A stretch of DNA of 64,000 nt from Algoriphagus aestuarii (GCA_017051695.1 JAFIDK010000005.1:1-64000), one strand, 5' to 3'; counted from the stretch's first letter, positions 36,928-48,229 are shown. Made by a program: numbers and translations. The notes: generated by a model not told the origin, from the sequence alone.

Positions 36928-37506
36928 TTACTTGTTTTTGATTCCTTCCCAGATCAAACTAGAAATCTCTTCCAGGTTTACATTTTTCTCTGCAAACCTA
37001 TTTTTAAAGTTATTTTTGATCCTGACCACCGAGTTGATATTCGAATTGACCAAAATAGCCAGGACCGTAGGGTTTATGTGTTTGAAGGCTCCCAAGTCAA
37101 TTCCTGACTGGAAAAATTGATTGGCCCATTCATGCCAAGCATTTGGTTTTATTTGGGATTTTTCAGAATGAAAAGGAGAGTTTACGAATTGATCATAAAA
37201 CCCATGATGGGCTGGATTGAGTTCAAAATAATCGGTGTAATTTTTCCAATAATTGAAAAAACGGGTCTCAAAATCCAAAGATTCATCATCCTTACTGGAT
37301 ACATAATCCTTGATTTTTCCTGATACGTATTCAAAAATTCCCAGGATCAATTCTTCCTTACTTTCGAAGTAAGTATAAATCGAACCTGCAGCCACTCCTG
37401 CATTTTTAGCGACTTTACTGACCGGACATCCGTGGAAGCCCTGCTCATTGATTAGTTCTAAGGCACTTTCGAGAATACAGGCTCTCTTGTTTTGTAAATT
37501 TTCCAT
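36928..37506 (-). CDS. TetR/AcrR-family repressor of the efflux operon
   Basis: A 192-residue protein from ATG 37506. The N-terminal helix-turn-helix is typical of TetR (ILESALELINEQGFHGCPVSKVAKNAGVAAGSIYTYFESKEEL, seen in short pieces as ALELINEQG, VAKNAGVAAGSIY and YFESKEEL). The C-terminal ligand domain is variable. A palindrome lies 8 bp before the ATG, so it probably represses itself and the tolC-adaptor-pump genes that follow. A TTG at 37524 would extend it through the palindrome and is less likely. Confidence 0.88.
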   Translation of the reverse strand: MENLQNKRACILESALELINEQGFHGCPVSKVAKNAGVAAGSIYTYFESKEELILGIFEYVSGKIKDYVSSKDDESLDFETRFFNYWKNYTDYFELNPAHHGFYDQFVNSPFHSEKSQIKPNAWHEWANQFFQSGIDLGAFKHINPTVLAILVNSNINSVVRIKNNFKNRFAEKNVNLEEISSLIWEGIKNK

Positions 37507-37513
37507 AACTGAA

Positions 37514-37523
37514 TGAACGTTCA
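37514..37523. promoter_or_regulatory. Probable TetR-type operator
   Basis: Perfect palindrome TGAACGTTCA within a longer imperfect dyad (GAATGAACGTTCAATC), eight bases upstream of the repressor start. TGAACGTTCA-like cores are common in AcrR/TetR operators. Placement suggests autoregulation of the efflux operon. Confidence 0.55.
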
Positions 37524-37726
37524 ATCATGCCTACCGGTAAATAGTTCCTGAAGCGTGAAAAAAAGTTAAAAAATTAATTCAGTGGAGATTTTTGGCCTTG
37601 GTAGGAATTTGCAAGTCTATACTTTGCGAACCTTGAAAATATGACTTAAGTCTGGAGGTACATTCCGTTTATTTTCAATTTATCCCTATTTTGGACATTC
37701 GATAAACCCGTAAAGCCTATTCTATT

Positions 37727-38578
37727 ATGAACAGAATTTTTCTTTTGCTTTTCTTACTTCCTTCTTTTGCATCCGCACAGGCAAAAGTTGATACAGTAGA
37801 GATCTACAGTCCTGCGATGAAGAAGAACCTAAAGGCAGCAGTCACCACTCCTTCCTCTTATTCAGCTTCAACGACCCGTTACCCTGTGCTCTACCTCCTT
37901 CATGGCGGCAGTGGTGCTTTTGATGATTGGCATAAAAAAGTCACGGAGCCTGGCTTGGTCGGAAAACTTGCCGAAGAATATAACCTGATTATAGTTACAC
38001 CTGGAGTCGGTCCAGCAAGTTATTATTTCGATAGTCCTCTGATGGATTCTGTTCGATACGAAACCTTTATTACTAAAGAACTGATCCCTGAAATTGACAA
38101 GACGTTTAAGACCTTGGCTAAGAAGGAATCTCGTGCAATCACAGGATTGTCAATGGGTGGACATGGAGCTATTACTTTAAGCGCAAAACATCCAGAATTA
38201 TTTATCGCAGCAGGAAGTATGAGTGGTGTTATGAATATTGACACCCGGATGTGGTTAGTTCCGGAGGATTTTCAGAGTCTTCGCTCCAGCCAGCAGAAAG
38301 AGATGCTTGGAGAAGATCTGATTTATGATGCTCCTTTTTCAACTTACACAGCGGTAGGATTGATTGACAAAATCAAAGAAAATGGCATCGCTCTAACACT
38401 GGATATAGGTGTGGATGATTTTCTGATCAAAACCAATCGGCAAATGCACGAATTGCTATTGGTAAACAAAATCGACCATGATTACACAGAAAGACCAGGA
38501 GCACATACCTGGAATTACTGGACTGAGTCGCTTCCTTATCATCTTTTATTCTTTTCTAAATACCTGAAATGGGAATAA
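37727..38578 (+). CDS. Secreted esterase of the esterase-D/alpha-beta hydrolase family
   Basis: The 283-residue protein has a signal peptide cut after FASAQA. An alpha/beta-hydrolase core follows: YPVLYLLHGGSGAFDDW (oxyanion region), nucleophile in GLSMGGHGAITLS, acid in the LDIGVDDFL region and histidine in RPGAHTWNYW. This is the putative tributyrin/S-formylglutathione-like esterase group. The natural substrate is unknown; probably periplasmic. Confidence 0.8.
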   Translation: MNRIFLLLFLLPSFASAQAKVDTVEIYSPAMKKNLKAAVTTPSSYSASTTRYPVLYLLHGGSGAFDDWHKKVTEPGLVGKLAEEYNLIIVTPGVGPASYYFDSPLMDSVRYETFITKELIPEIDKTFKTLAKKESRAITGLSMGGHGAITLSAKHPELFIAAGSMSGVMNIDTRMWLVPEDFQSLRSSQQKEMLGEDLIYDAPFSTYTAVGLIDKIKENGIALTLDIGVDDFLIKTNRQMHELLLVNKIDHDYTERPGAHTWNYWTESLPYHLLFFSKYLKWE

Positions 38579-38666
38579 TTACAGATAAAAGCAAAAATGA
38601 TTTACCGGAGAAACTTCAAAAATTGACCTAAATTTTGCTTTTTGCAGCATAACTCAGCACCCATCT

Positions 38667-39812
38667 ATGTCAAAATTTGATTCGATCAGGCCTTTTTATG
38701 ACGCAGAAGCAAATGCAGCTATCCGGGAAATAGTGGATGACCCGATGCTTGATGCCATGATGAATTTCACTTTTCCTCATGATTCCAAGGATCACTGGAA
38801 AGACCTTATGCTTCACACGCATTCATTGCGGGATTTTCAGATCAACTTCATTTACCCTGGAGTAAAAAAAGTCCTGGAGAAAAGTTCTGACGGACTCAGC
38901 ATCGATGGTTTTGAAAAACTGGAACCAAATACTTCTTATTTGTTTATCTCCAATCATAGAGACATCATCCTTGACACTTCACTTTTGAATGCCTCTCTCT
39001 ATGAAAATGGTTTGGTTTTGACCACTTCGGCCATTGGCGATAACCTTATCAAAAAGAAGTTTTTGCATACCCTATCCAGATTAAACAGAAATTTTGCCAT
39101 CAAGAGAGGGTTACAGGGAAGAGCTTTGTTGGAAAGCTCCATGCTCGCCTCGGAGTACATCAAGAAATCATTGGTTCACGAAAACAGATCTGTGTGGACA
39201 GCCCAGCGTGAAGGCAGAACTAAAGATGGAAATGATGCGACCCAGCGTGGTGTTCTGAAAATGCTGACTTTGGCAGAAGAAGGAAATAATCCTTTTGGCT
39301 ATTTCGAAAAGATAAGAGTTGTCCCTATTTCTATTTCTTACGAATATGATCCCACAGACATTTTAAAAATGCCTGAACTGCTGGCAAAATCCAGAGATGA
39401 AAAGTATGTCAAAAGTGAAAATGAAGACTTTTTAAACCTGCTGCGCGGCATCATGGGAACAAAGAAAAGAATTCATATTCAGGTAAATGGTGTTTTGGAC
39501 CAACAAATCGCTGAAATCTCCAAAATGGACCTGAATCAAAGCGAAAAATTAAGTCAACTAGCCCATGTGATCGATCAGAAAATATGGTCAGGATACAAGC
39601 TTTGGCCGAGTAACTACATCGCACATGATTTACTATATGGAGATGAAGAATACAAAGTCCACTACTCCGAAGCTGAAAAAAATGCCTTTGAGAAACGCTT
39701 AATTGAAAAAGTGGACACCAAAAACACCTTAATGGTCAAAAACTTTTTGGCCATGTATGCCAACCCTGTAAACAATCAGAAAAAAAGCTTGGAGTCCAGT
39801 TCAATCAGTTGA
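38667..39812 (+). CDS. PlsC-like 1-acylglycerol-3-phosphate acyltransferase
   Basis: The 381-residue protein has the acyltransferase motif H-x4-D in SNHRDIILD (about 93-101) and the downstream motif AQREGRTKDG, where glycine/arginine bind the phosphate. No clear membrane helix at the N terminus. It probably acts in phospholipid synthesis or acyl remodelling. Its stop codon lies inside a hairpin shared with the convergent kinase gene, whose last eight bases it overlaps. Confidence 0.75.
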   Translation: MSKFDSIRPFYDAEANAAIREIVDDPMLDAMMNFTFPHDSKDHWKDLMLHTHSLRDFQINFIYPGVKKVLEKSSDGLSIDGFEKLEPNTSYLFISNHRDIILDTSLLNASLYENGLVLTTSAIGDNLIKKKFLHTLSRLNRNFAIKRGLQGRALLESSMLASEYIKKSLVHENRSVWTAQREGRTKDGNDATQRGVLKMLTLAEEGNNPFGYFEKIRVVPISISYEYDPTDILKMPELLAKSRDEKYVKSENEDFLNLLRGIMGTKKRIHIQVNGVLDQQIAEISKMDLNQSEKLSQLAHVIDQKIWSGYKLWPSNYIAHDLLYGDEEYKVHYSEAEKNAFEKRLIEKVDTKNTLMVKNFLAMYANPVNNQKKSLESSSIS

Positions 39813-39817
39813 ACTGG
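39796..39817. terminator. Hairpin over two convergent stop codons
   Basis: Nine-base perfect arms CCAGTTCAA and TTGAACTGG around a TCAG loop. The stop of the acyltransferase (39810-39812) and that of the kinase (39805-39807) both lie in it. There is an A/T-rich run on the minus-strand exit side. Probably a bidirectional terminator. Confidence 0.45.
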
Positions 39818-41022
39818 ATTTCAATTTTGAAGGTAGATCCTTTACCTATCTCAGAATCAATCTCCAAGTTTCCTCCTAACTCTCTCACAAGTTTGGTGAC
39901 AACGTGGAGGCCAAAGCCAAATCCTTTTTCTCCGGAAGTCCCCCTTTCACTGCTGACCTCCTCTGCTACAATCTGATCTATCTTTGACTGTGGCATACCA
40001 GTGCCGGTATCACTAACAGAAATCGACAAAACCTCTTTTTCCTCCTCCACTTCTAAATTGAGTAAAATGGAAATCGAACCGTAAGGTGGAGTGAATTTGA
40101 TGGAATTAGAAATCAAATTACCCACTATCTGCATCAATTTTGATTTTGGAAATGGCCTAAAATGATTGGAGCTTCCCGTCTCCACATTGAAATTCAACTT
40201 TTTCACCATGGCTTGTGGCCCGAACATCGCCTGGATTTTATTTTTGAAAAGCAAGAGGGTGAATTCATGCTCTTTTGGATCTCGGGTCATCTGTAGTTTC
40301 GAGTCAAAATTTTGATGGAGAATTTCATCTGCCAAATCGAGAATGGAATTGCTACTGTTTTGGATAAGATCCATGTATTCCAATACTTCCTCCATTTGAT
40401 TTTCAATACCCTGCATCTTGATTATCTCAGCCAATCCTACAATCCCTCCGATCGGACCTCTGACATCATGCGCCAGCTTTTTTTGGCTCTGTACCATTAC
40501 GCTCATTTGCTCTTTTAACTCAGCCAGCTTGCTGTTTATTTTTAAACGATCCACTATTTGCCTGGCGATCATTTTTAAAAGCTCCCTCTTCTCAACAGCA
40601 ATCTGTTTCGATTCCACATCCATCACACATAAGGCCCCAATGTTGTAGCCTTCTGCTGTAGTCAGAGGCACTCCTAGATAATAAGTCAGGTTAGGATCCT
40701 CTTTGACATAAAACTTATCCTTAAACCGAGCGTCTTTCCGCAAATCATTTACTTCAAAAATTTCACCTTCCCCTTTCTCCATGGTAAATTGACAAACAGA
40801 GTCTTCTCTTGGCATGTCAGAAATCTCCAATCCTACTTGTGCAATACTCCACTGGGTATAGGAGTCAATCAAATTGATCATTGAAACTTTTGTACCGGCC
40901 ACATTTGCAGCCATTTCTGCAAGCCACCTGACACCATGTTTTCCATCATAATAATCTAAATCTAAATTACTTAAAGTCAATAATCTCTCTAATTCACTCT
41001 CAAGAGTATATTTATTATCCAT
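39805..41022 (-). CDS. Cytosolic GAF-domain sensor histidine kinase
   Basis: The 405-residue protein has an N-terminal GAF domain (about 15-160, with SVCQFTMEKG and YYLGVPLTTAEGYNIGALCVMD), a HisKA helix with phospho-acceptor H in KKLAHDVRGPIGG, and an HATPase domain (N-box GNLISNSIKFTPP, G1 DTGTGMP, G2 GFGFGLHVV). There are no membrane segments, so it senses a cytoplasmic signal. No response regulator gene is adjacent. Confidence 0.88.
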   Translation of the reverse strand: MDNKYTLESELERLLTLSNLDLDYYDGKHGVRWLAEMAANVAGTKVSMINLIDSYTQWSIAQVGLEISDMPREDSVCQFTMEKGEGEIFEVNDLRKDARFKDKFYVKEDPNLTYYLGVPLTTAEGYNIGALCVMDVESKQIAVEKRELLKMIARQIVDRLKINSKLAELKEQMSVMVQSQKKLAHDVRGPIGGIVGLAEIIKMQGIENQMEEVLEYMDLIQNSSNSILDLADEILHQNFDSKLQMTRDPKEHEFTLLLFKNKIQAMFGPQAMVKKLNFNVETGSSNHFRPFPKSKLMQIVGNLISNSIKFTPPYGSISILLNLEVEEEKEVLSISVSDTGTGMPQSKIDQIVAEEVSSERGTSGEKGFGFGLHVVTKLVRELGGNLEIDSEIGKGSTFKIEIQFN

Positions 41023-41127
41023 TATTCAAAATTAAATAGTATTGAAAAACCACCTAAATAAAATCAATTTATACTAAAACCAATTTGATTAGATTTTATA
41101 TTTAGATCAATATCCCATTTACGACCT

Positions 41128-41706
41128 ATGCGCCTGATTAGACTATTTACTACGCTATTAATTATTTCATCTGGTACAAGTATTGAAACTTTCTCCCAGG
41201 ACAAAGTGCCGGTCGCTGAAATAAAGACGCCTTTAGGGAAAATCCTTTTGTCTCTCGATGACAGAACACCAAACCATAGAGACAGTTTTATAGAATTGGC
41301 AAATGCAGGATATTGGGACACATTGACTTTTAATAGAGTCATCCCCAATTTTGTCAATCAAGGAGGCTGTCCAGACACAGAAGAAGGTTTTAATGATCCA
41401 GAATATCTATTGGCACCAGAAATCATTCCAGAACTGACACATCAGTACGGAGCTGTGGGAGCAGGAAGAGACGGAAATCCCGAAAAAATCAGTGCGCGTT
41501 GCCAGTTTTATATCATCCAAAATCCAGAAGGCGTCCATCGCTTAGATGGGGACTACACAGTTTTCGGACAGGTAATTCAAGGGATGGAAGTAGTAGAGAA
41601 AATCGCCAAAACTGCTACAAATGATCAGGATGAACCTATTCAACCAATGACAATGAAGATTAAGATCAAATATCTTTCTCCTTCAAAAATTGAGAAATTG
41701 AAATGA
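41128..41706 (+). CDS. Exported cyclophilin-type peptidyl-prolyl isomerase
   Basis: The 192-residue protein has an N-terminal signal (RLIRLFTTLLIISSGTSI), then the cyclophilin core: FNRVIPNFVNQGG, GAVGAGRDGN, SARCQFYII and GDYTVFGQVIQGMEVVEKI. Active-site arginine (FNRVI) is present. It probably aids folding in the periplasm. The stop overlaps the ATG of a 48-codon frame. Confidence 0.88.
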   Translation: MRLIRLFTTLLIISSGTSIETFSQDKVPVAEIKTPLGKILLSLDDRTPNHRDSFIELANAGYWDTLTFNRVIPNFVNQGGCPDTEEGFNDPEYLLAPEIIPELTHQYGAVGAGRDGNPEKISARCQFYIIQNPEGVHRLDGDYTVFGQVIQGMEVVEKIAKTATNDQDEPIQPMTMKIKIKYLSPSKIEKLK

Positions 41707-41849
41707 GTATTGCTTTCCGATTAGGATTACCTCTACTGGGAAGCTTCGGGATTCCCATAAAAATCACAGGAAACTCAGAAGATTTCATCATTGAAGTAGC
41801 AAATATTACTGAAAGAGACCCACTGGAAGAAGTGAAAGAAATCAATTAA
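41703..41849 (+). CDS. Small protein, possible relic of an AsmA-like C terminus
   Basis: A 48-codon frame starting ATGA on the cyclophilin stop, so it could be translated by coupling. The peptide contains LGLPLLGSFGIPIKITGNSED, which resembles the end of AsmA-like outer-membrane assembly proteins (IPIKVTG pattern), and a charged tail ERDPLEEVKEIN. It may be a remnant of a lost larger gene. I cannot tell whether it is expressed. Confidence 0.35.
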   Translation: MSIAFRLGLPLLGSFGIPIKITGNSEDFIIEVANITERDPLEEVKEIN

Positions 41850-41878
41850 AATCGAAATTTAAAGTAAGTTACAACCCA

Positions 41879-42958
41879 ATGAATTCAAATAGCCCAATCA
41901 AAATACTCGTAGTAGGATGTGGAAATATGGGAGCTTCTCATGCAGTAGCCTACCACCATATGAAAGACTTTGAAATAGTAGGACTGGTATCGCGAGGCAA
42001 AAGCAAAAATGAATTAAATCAGGATTTGAACTCTGATTATCCACTTTTTGAGGATTTCGATCAAGCTCTTCAAGAATCCAATGCCCAAGCTGTCTGCATC
42101 AGTACCTATCCGGATACCCATGAGGATTTTGCTTTAAAGGCTTTAGAAGCCAATTGCCATGTATTTATTGAGAAACCATTGGCTGATTCGATAGAAGGTT
42201 GCGAAAAGATCATTGCCAAGGCCAAAGAGAAAAACAAAAAAGTAGTCGTAGGCTATATTTTAAGACATCATCCTTCTTGGATCCGATTTATCGAAGAAGC
42301 CCAAAAAATGGGTAAACCCCTTGTCATGCGGATGAATCTCAACCAACAAAGTCATGGATATATGTGGGATGTCCATAAAAACCTGATGAAAAGCCTGAGT
42401 CCAATTGTGGATTGCGGAGTACATTATATTGATGTCATGTGCCAAATGACCCGGTCAAAACCCATTTCTGTTTCAGCAATTGGAGCAAGAATGACCGATG
42501 AAATTGCCTTAGACAATTACAACTATGGACAACTCCAAATACGGTTCGAAGACGGTTCGGTCGGATGGTATGAAGCCGGATGGGGCCCCATGGTGAGTGA
42601 AACAGCATTTTTTGTCAAAGACGTCTTTGGACCAAAAGGTTCTGTTTCCATCACAGCAAAAGATGCCGGATCATCGGGAAAATCAGACCATGTAGATAGT
42701 CACACCAAGACAGAGTCCATCAAAATTCATCATTCTGAAATCAACGAAAAAAATGAATTTATCAAAGCAGATGAATGGATTGATCTGAAAGATGAACCTG
42801 GCCATCAGGAGCTTTGCAATAGGGAGCAACAATATTTTTTAAGAGCCATTAAAGAGAATTTGGATCTTGATGATCATTTAAAGGATGCCCTAAACAGCCT
42901 GAAGATCGCATTTGCCTGTGATGAATCGGTCAGAACCGGAGAAACAGTTAACTTATAA
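41879..42958 (+). CDS. Gfo/Idh/MocA-family oxidoreductase
   Basis: The 359-residue protein has an N-terminal Rossmann motif (ILVVGCGNMGASHA), the EKP signature FIEKPLADSIEGCEK near residue 100, and the C-terminal GFO/IDH domain. Such enzymes oxidise sugars with NAD(P). It is the first gene of the fucose cluster and overlaps nothing. The exact sugar is not evident; a role in handling L-fucose or a related derivative follows only from position. Confidence 0.82.
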   Translation: MNSNSPIKILVVGCGNMGASHAVAYHHMKDFEIVGLVSRGKSKNELNQDLNSDYPLFEDFDQALQESNAQAVCISTYPDTHEDFALKALEANCHVFIEKPLADSIEGCEKIIAKAKEKNKKVVVGYILRHHPSWIRFIEEAQKMGKPLVMRMNLNQQSHGYMWDVHKNLMKSLSPIVDCGVHYIDVMCQMTRSKPISVSAIGARMTDEIALDNYNYGQLQIRFEDGSVGWYEAGWGPMVSETAFFVKDVFGPKGSVSITAKDAGSSGKSDHVDSHTKTESIKIHHSEINEKNEFIKADEWIDLKDEPGHQELCNREQQYFLRAIKENLDLDDHLKDALNSLKIAFACDESVRTGETVNL

Positions 42959-43019
42959 TCCATCAAATATATTTTGGGAGTCTAGGCCAAAGACCCTATT
43001 TTTCCATTTTGGAAATGCT

Positions 43020-43778
43020 ATGAAAAATAAAACAGTACTAATTACAGGTGGAGCATCAGGAATCGGGCTTGCCATGGTTCAGCTTTTTGCTACCAAAAGG
43101 TCCAACGTTTACTTTATTGATATCAATCCTGAAATAGGTGAAAAAGTGGCTCAGGAAGAGCGGGAAAAAGGATTAGATGTCACTTTTCTTTGTGGTAGCG
43201 TAGCAGATCCTGTGGAAACCGAATCTCTAATTCAATCAATCCCTGGCAAAATCGACACTTTAATCAATAATGCAGGGGTATCTCATGTAGGAAAGGTTGA
43301 AACCACCTCTGTGGAGGATTTTGACCGGGTATTCCAAGTGAATGTGAAAGGAATGTTTAATTGCATAAAGTCAGCCCTTCCAAAGCTGAAGGAAAATGGC
43401 GGAGGTTCTATTTTAAATATGGCATCTGTGGCAGCCACGATTGGTATTCCAGATCGATTTGCATACAGCATGACCAAAGGAGCTGCACTTTCCATGACAT
43501 TGAGCGTAGCGAGAGATTATGTGGCTGATGGGATTCGTTGCAACTGCTTGTCCCCAGGGCGTGTTCATACGCCTTTTGTAGATGGGTTTTTAGCAAAAAA
43601 TTATCCTGGTCAGGAAAAAGAGATGTTCGAAAAACTAGCCGCAACTCAGCCCATTGGCCGAATGGCTACACCAGCAGAAATTGCCGAGCTTGCCTACTTT
43701 GTGAGTGCTGAAACAGGGAGCTTCATTACCGGAACAAATATTCCGATTGATGGAGGGTTCTTGGGACTTAAAATGTGA
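43020..43778 (+). CDS. SDR oxidoreductase, probable 2-keto-3-deoxy-L-fuconate dehydrogenase
   Basis: A 252-residue classical SDR from ATG 43020: TGGASGIGLAM, NNAGVSH, serine in NMASV, YxxxK in YSMTKGA, and C-terminal ITGTNIPIDGGF. In the non-phosphorylating fucose route an SDR oxidises 2-keto-3-deoxy-fuconate to the 2,4-diketo acid, the substrate of the FAH hydrolase encoded next. An upstream in-frame start at 42912 overlaps the previous gene and is rejected. Specific substrate inferred. Confidence 0.78.
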   Translation: MKNKTVLITGGASGIGLAMVQLFATKRSNVYFIDINPEIGEKVAQEEREKGLDVTFLCGSVADPVETESLIQSIPGKIDTLINNAGVSHVGKVETTSVEDFDRVFQVNVKGMFNCIKSALPKLKENGGGSILNMASVAATIGIPDRFAYSMTKGAALSMTLSVARDYVADGIRCNCLSPGRVHTPFVDGFLAKNYPGQEKEMFEKLAATQPIGRMATPAEIAELAYFVSAETGSFITGTNIPIDGGFLGLKM

Positions 43779-43856
43779 TCCGAATTACGAGTTAAGAGAT
43801 ACGATTTACGAGATCAGTTCTAGTGTTAACTTGGATACAAAATTTAACCATAACTT

Positions 43857-43931
43857 CTAGACTCTTACTTCTTGGTTCTTGATACTAGATTCTAATTACT
43901 TGATACTTATTACTATTTACTAGATACTTAT
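43857..43931. repeat. Degenerate 21-bp tandem repeat ending at a start codon
   Basis: Units begin at 43857, 43878, 43899 and 43920 (last one partial), each starting CTAGA or CTTGATAC and rich in T and A. The last unit ends one base before the ATG of the FAH gene. Confidence 0.55.
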
Positions 43932-44792
43932 ATGAAACTGATACGATTCGGCGAAGCCGGAAAAGAAAAACCTGGGATCATCGATAAAGATGGCAATTAT
44001 TTGGACTGCTCTGGATTCCAGGAAGATTGGAACGAGGCATTTTTTGAAAGCAACGGACTAGACAGATTGGATGCTTGGTTAGAAGCAAACATAGCTGGAC
44101 TTAGCAAAATCCCTGATAATTCCAGAATCGGTTCCCCGGTGGCCAGACCTTCAAAAATTATTTGTATAGGTCTAAATTATCGCAAGCATGCCATCGAATC
44201 CGGTATGGCTGTTCCTGAGATCCCCATCATTTTTATGAAGGCTACCTCCTCTTTATCAGGACCATTTGACCCGATTTACATCCCTAAAAACTCCACAGCA
44301 ACCGATTGGGAAGTGGAATTGGCGGTCGTGATAGGAAAAAGAGCCAAATATGTAAGCAAAGAAAATGCAATGGATTATGTGGCAGGTTATTGCCTCCACA
44401 ATGATGTCAGTGAGCGTGATTTCCAGTTACGTCATGGAGGACAATGGGTGAAAGGCAAAAGTGCAGACAATTTTGCGCCCCTAGGACCATTTTTGGCCAC
44501 CAAATTTGAGATTCCAGATCCTCATCATTTACGACTTTGGTTGAAATTAAATGGCGAAACTATTCAGGATAGTAACACCTCGGATTTGGTTTTTGACATC
44601 CCCTATCTGATTGAGCATTTGAGTCAGTACATGACATTATTGCCTGGTGATGTGATTTCTACTGGTACTCCGGCTGGTGTTGGATTAGGTTTTGACCCTC
44701 CAAAATACCTTTCGGAAGGCGACGTGGTGGAGTTGGGAATTGATGGTCTAGGCGTATCCCGTCAAGTTGCCATGAAAGATCCTGAAGCATGA
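43932..44792 (+). CDS. Fumarylacetoacetate-hydrolase family, probable 2,4-diketo-3-deoxy-L-fuconate hydrolase
   Basis: The 286-residue protein has the FAH fold signatures: SKIICIGLNYRKHA, metal ligands in DWEVELAVVIGK, NDVSERDFQ, KGKSADNFAPLGP and STGTPAGVGLG. Family members cleave C-C bonds of acylpyruvates. In this cluster it would split the diketo acid to pyruvate and lactate. The stop overlaps the fuconolactonase start by ATGA. Confidence 0.82.
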   Translation: MKLIRFGEAGKEKPGIIDKDGNYLDCSGFQEDWNEAFFESNGLDRLDAWLEANIAGLSKIPDNSRIGSPVARPSKIICIGLNYRKHAIESGMAVPEIPIIFMKATSSLSGPFDPIYIPKNSTATDWEVELAVVIGKRAKYVSKENAMDYVAGYCLHNDVSERDFQLRHGGQWVKGKSADNFAPLGPFLATKFEIPDPHHLRLWLKLNGETIQDSNTSDLVFDIPYLIEHLSQYMTLLPGDVISTGTPAGVGLGFDPPKYLSEGDVVELGIDGLGVSRQVAMKDPEA

Positions 44793-45619
44793 GACTAGAT
44801 GCGCACCAGCATTTTTGGAAATACAAGCCTTCAAAACATAGTTGGATCAATGAGGAAATGAAGGTCATCCGGAAAAATTTTCTTCCGGATGACCTGATTC
44901 CCATTCTCAAGGAATTTGAAATTGATGGTTGCGTAGCTGTCCAAGCCGATGAGAGTTTTTATGAAACTGCTTTTTTGATTGATTTGGCAGATGAACACCC
45001 GGAAATCAAAGCTGTGGTCGGATGGGCTGATTTGGGTAGTGATGCCTTAGACAAGGATCTCGACCAATTTTCCAAACACAAAAAACTCAAAGGGTATCGG
45101 GAAGTCTTACAATCCAAACCTGTAGAATACATGCTTCGAAAGGAGTTTATCCGAGGAATAGAAAAAATCGGAAAAAGAGGCTATACCTATGACATTTTGA
45201 TCTTTCACAACCAACTGGAAGCGGCTTTGCAATTTGTCAAAAAAGCTCCTGAACAGCCCTTTGTGATAGACCATATAGCCAAACCAAATATCAAACTGGG
45301 AATCTGGAGAGACTGGAAAAAGGAAATGGCACCTTTAGCTGAGCGCGACTATATCTCCTGTAAATTATCAGGGATGGTTACTGAAGCCGATTGGAAAAAC
45401 TGGAAACCACAGGATTTTGAAAACTATATGGAAATCGTACTGGAAGCTTTTGGTCCAAAACGCTTAATGTTTGGGTCTGACTGGCCGGTATGCCTGGTGG
45501 CTGGGGAATACGAGCAAGTTTTTGACTTGGTGGACAGATTTACCGATAAGTTGTCTCCTAGCGAAAAAAGAATGATCCTAGGTGAAAATGCAGCCAATTT
45601 TTACGGGATAAAAGAATAA
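44789..45619 (+). CDS. L-fuconolactonase-type amidohydrolase
   Basis: A 276-residue TIM-barrel amidohydrolase (amidohydrolase-2 family) with RLDAHQHFW at the start, IDHIAKP in the middle and MFGSDWPVC near the end, the pattern of L-fuconolactone/rhamnono-lactone hydrolases. It hydrolyses the lactone formed by fucose dehydrogenase. Translationally coupled to the upstream FAH gene. Confidence 0.82.
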   Translation: MRLDAHQHFWKYKPSKHSWINEEMKVIRKNFLPDDLIPILKEFEIDGCVAVQADESFYETAFLIDLADEHPEIKAVVGWADLGSDALDKDLDQFSKHKKLKGYREVLQSKPVEYMLRKEFIRGIEKIGKRGYTYDILIFHNQLEAALQFVKKAPEQPFVIDHIAKPNIKLGIWRDWKKEMAPLAERDYISCKLSGMVTEADWKNWKPQDFENYMEIVLEAFGPKRLMFGSDWPVCLVAGEYEQVFDLVDRFTDKLSPSEKRMILGENAANFYGIKE

Positions 45620-45629
45620 TCACGATTGA

Positions 45630-47728
<2,099 letters not shown>

Positions 47729-47814
47729 GAAGACTTTACTATCTCCGACCTAACACTGCAAGATTTCTGTAATTCTGAAGGTACCTAGAGATAAAATCCT
47801 AAAACTTAATTTCA

Positions 47815-48156
47815 ATGAAAACCCAAACATTTGTGCTCATTTGTGATTTGAAGAATGAGGAAGATGCTATCCAAGCCTATGTGGAATGCCATCAAGCGGT
47901 AGCTCCTGAAATAATAGAAAGTATCCGTGTCGCTGGAGTGTTACAGATGAGTATCTATCGTTGGCAAAACAGACTGACCATGATCTTGGTTGGGGACGAA
48001 GATTTTTCCTTTGAAAAGAAGGCTAAATTAGATGAAAGTAACCCCAAAGTTCAGGAATGGGAATCATTTTTAGGCCAATACCAAACCAATTTACCAGGAA
48101 CTCCTCCGAATTGGCGTTGGGCATTGACTGAGAAAATATTTGATTTTCAAGCTTGA
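47815..48156 (+). CDS. L-rhamnose/L-fucose mutarotase-type protein
   Basis: A 113-residue DUF718/RhaM-like protein: AYVECHQAVAPEIIESI (with the catalytic-type histidine), GVLQMSIYRWQNRLTMILV and the C-terminal WALTEKIFDF. The family interconverts anomers of 6-deoxy sugars. Last gene of the fucose cluster, with a terminator 6 bp after the stop. Confidence 0.8.
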   Translation: MKTQTFVLICDLKNEEDAIQAYVECHQAVAPEIIESIRVAGVLQMSIYRWQNRLTMILVGDEDFSFEKKAKLDESNPKVQEWESFLGQYQTNLPGTPPNWRWALTEKIFDFQA

Positions 48157-48161
48157 TTTTC

Positions 48162-48204
48162 AAAAAGCCTTTCCTTTTCAATAACTCTTAGGGAAAGGCT
48201 TTTT
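48162..48204 (+). terminator. Terminator of the fucose operon
   Basis: Thirteen-base arms AAAAAGCCTTTCC (48162-48174) and GGAAAGGCTTTTT (48192-48204) with a 17-base loop. Confidence 0.8.
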
Positions 48205-48221
48205 CCTGAATGCCTACTTTC

Positions 48222-48229
48222 TATCTTTG
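48222..48229 (+). promoter_or_regulatory. Promoter -7 box of the TPP-riboswitch operon
   Basis: TATCTTTG matches TAnnTTTG and lies about 15-20 bases ahead of the riboswitch, where transcription should start. Confidence 0.6.

Noticed and set aside
42912-43019. Upstream start for the SDR gene
   Set aside because: Overlaps the preceding gene; the Rossmann fold begins right after ATG 43020.
43857-43931. Tandem units as a CRISPR array
   Set aside because: Period 21 with no spacers, degenerate units and no cas genes.
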